In this document: in pieces, positions 4,814 through 5,986 of the stretch | Numbering within the stretch: the stretch's first letter is position 1 | How the letters are laid out: each line of letters begins with the position of its first letter | NCBI GenBank assembly: GCA_041655255.1 | Contig: JBBAFS010000085.1 | Coordinates: 1-5,986 of the forward strand | DNA length: 5,986 bases | Direction: 5' to 3' | Origin: JBBAFS01 sp041655255 | GTDB taxonomy: Bacteria; Spirochaetota; Spirochaetia; Sphaerochaetales; Sphaerochaetaceae | Made by a program: the position numbers and the translations under genes | The notes under the pieces: generated by a model | Databases searched by the model: none | Told to the model about the DNA's origin: nothing | What the model saw: only the letters and a program-made list of their open reading frames with translations

Positions 4814-5799
4814 GATCTCCTACGGCTCCTTTTATATGAGAACCAGATTCGCTCAATAACCATAAACAAGCGATACCACATCTTATGATACACCACATCA
4901 AAGGTGGGGTATCTTGTAACTTCAACTCCTCCAAAAGAGTGTTTAAAAAGAGATAACGAATTAATGTGATTAAATGAACTTCTTGTATCTTCAATCCCAT
5001 ACATATCGTAATAAGAACATCCTCTTTGTAGAGCTTCTTTCATGGCCCAGTAGTGAAGAGCATACGAGGGAGAGTAATCCTCCTTACGCTTGGTAGAGCC
5101 AAAAAGGTATATAGCTTCATTACTGTTAAGTAGCACTATAATTCCCCCTACTATTTCCTTTGCATCAAAAGCAAGGTATAAGAGAGGTGTTATCTCCTCA
5201 TCGTGTTGAGAAAGAAGATGTAACAGGTACTCTTTTGAGCGGGCTGAAAAATGATCACGCTGTGCAGTCTCTTTATATATTGTATACCACTGATCAAAGA
5301 GAGCGAGGTCTCTACTGTCCCACTCTCTGATCTTAAGAGAGTGTTGTTCGCATTTCTTAATATGTCTAACAGCTCTTTTTTTAAAAGAGGATTCAAAGTT
5401 CTCTAATAAAGGGATGTGAATTGTTTTTGTAGGTTGAATAGAGTGATGATTGGTAGGAAAGTGAACATTACTATCTCCCCAAGGAAGATCAATTCGGACA
5501 AACTTAATGCTTTTTGGAAGAAATGGTTGTAATAAAGAGACAAATTCTCTTATCACGCTCTCACTTCCTTCCTTGTCAAAACCAAAAGGAATGTAAGCTA
5601 TATACTCTTTAAAGAGTACTAATGTGTCAAAACTTCTTATTTCACTAACGTGGGCACGAACCCAGAGGTTCTGCCACGAGGTGAATTTTTTTACCTCTCC
5701 CCAATACGAGCTTTGAAAACAGTAATGGGATCTATCGTGGTGTGTACGCCCTATTACAGTGAGGCGAGAAATGTGTGACACATTAACCAACATCTCCAT
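4810..5799 (-). CDS. FemAB-family peptidoglycan-bridge aminoacyltransferase (FemX-like)
   Basis: FemABX enzymes transfer an amino acid from aminoacyl-tRNA to the peptide stem of lipid II or related precursors at the membrane. This 329-residue protein has the two-GNAT-domain layout. Domain 1 (about 1-130) contains FQSSYWGEVKK at 28-38, the family QS..WG..K motif. Domain 2 (about 137-300) has KKRAVRHIKKCEQ, the fold strand AIYLFGSTKRKEDYSPSYAL, YDMYGIED at 264-271 and LFKHSFGG at 284-291. A basic C-terminus (KRSRRRS) follows. The transferred amino acid cannot be told from sequence; glycine is plausible since glycine is reported in treponemal peptidoglycan. ATG at 5799 overlaps the upstream gene by 17 nt and has no clear SD; ATG 5793 and GTG 5781 are alternatives. 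The TAG stop overlaps the murD stop. Confidence 0.88.
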   Translation of the reverse strand: MEMLVNVSHISRLTVIGRTHHDRSHYCFQSSYWGEVKKFTSWQNLWVRAHVSEIRSFDTLVLFKEYIAYIPFGFDKEGSESVIREFVSLLQPFLPKSIKFVRIDLPWGDSNVHFPTNHHSIQPTKTIHIPLLENFESSFKKRAVRHIKKCEQHSLKIREWDSRDLALFDQWYTIYKETAQRDHFSARSKEYLLHLLSQHDEEITPLLYLAFDAKEIVGGIIVLLNSNEAIYLFGSTKRKEDYSPSYALHYWAMKEALQRGCSYYDMYGIEDTRSSFNHINSLSLFKHSFGGVEVTRYPTFDVVYHKMWYRLFMVIERIWFSYKRSRRRS

Positions 5800-5986
5800 C
5801 TACATATTTTTCTACTGAAAGAAATGAGTTGTCTTTCCCAATTTTCTTTCCATCTATTTCGACAAACCCATCTTTAGTCTTAAAAGGGAGTGAGAAAAAC
5901 AGGTTAGGTTTTAATTGATTGCGAACTTCAGTAGGAATAGTTGTCCCTTCGGGATTTAGCTCTGTTCCCACCTCAAACTGATCGGC
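5783..5986 (-). CDS. C-terminal part of an unrecognised protein; 5' end outside window
   Basis: The frame is open from the right edge (starting ADQFEVGTELNPEG) to TAA at 5783, giving 67 visible residues. The segment is soluble, mixed in charge, and includes the strand-like FVEIDGKKIGKDNS. An internal GTG at 5971 could be read as a start but lacks an SD, so I treat the gene as entering from outside. I do not recognise the family. Its last 17 nt overlap the Fem gene, which suggests one transcript and coupled translation; a cell-envelope link is only a context guess. Confidence 0.6.
   Translation of the reverse strand, partial: ADQFEVGTELNPEGTTIPTEVRNQLKPNLFFSLPFKTKDGFVEIDGKKIGKDNSFLSVEKYVDGDVG

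Noticed and set aside
5190..5396. Minus-strand frame within the Fem gene
   Set aside because: It is an out-of-frame shadow of a protein with clear FemAB motifs.

Overview
The window looks like ordinary chromosome from a moderately low-GC bacterium, most likely a spirochaete of the Treponema/Spirochaeta/Sphaerochaeta type. The assignment is inferred from gene order (rpsF-ssb-rpsR-membrane gene-rplI), a zinc-binding bS18, a long acidic tail on L9, a Trp-containing MurD motif (ELSSWQ) and a tiny COX24/bS22-like basic protein. None of these proves the phylum alone.

Positions 1-2651 (minus strand) hold a compact operon: rpsF (bS6), ssb, rpsR (bS18), a polytopic membrane protein resembling the YybS/DUF2232 family, and rplI (bL9, running off the window start). 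The gaps are only 12-18 nt and each gene has its own Shine-Dalgarno. The operon leader (2652-2740) contains a promoter-like pair, a perfect DnaA box in an inverted repeat, and a small hairpin that presents CCG and encloses the rpsF ribosome binding site. That hairpin resembles the S6:S18 autoregulatory leader.

Positions 2741-2956 (minus) are a self-contained unit: promoter, SD, a 30-codon GTG-start gene for a very basic COX24/bS22-like protein, and a hairpin terminator. The gene is easy to miss because of its size and start codon.

Positions 2972-3377 (minus) are the relic of a DUF4411/PIN-domain toxin-like gene. It lacks its N-terminus and carries a one-base insertion. The rest of the gap up to 3496 holds a nested inverted repeat and murD promoter candidates.

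Positions 3497-5986 are about cell-wall synthesis. murD (plus strand) and a FemAB-family peptidoglycan-bridge aminoacyltransferase (minus strand) converge, and their stop codons overlap. The 5' end of the Fem gene overlaps the 3' end of an unrecognised gene that enters from the right edge, so those two are probably co-transcribed.

I found no CRISPR array, tRNA, rRNA, intact mobile element or clear new multi-gene system. The points most worth checking are the rpsF leader, the tiny ribosomal-type gene and the frameshifted PIN relic.
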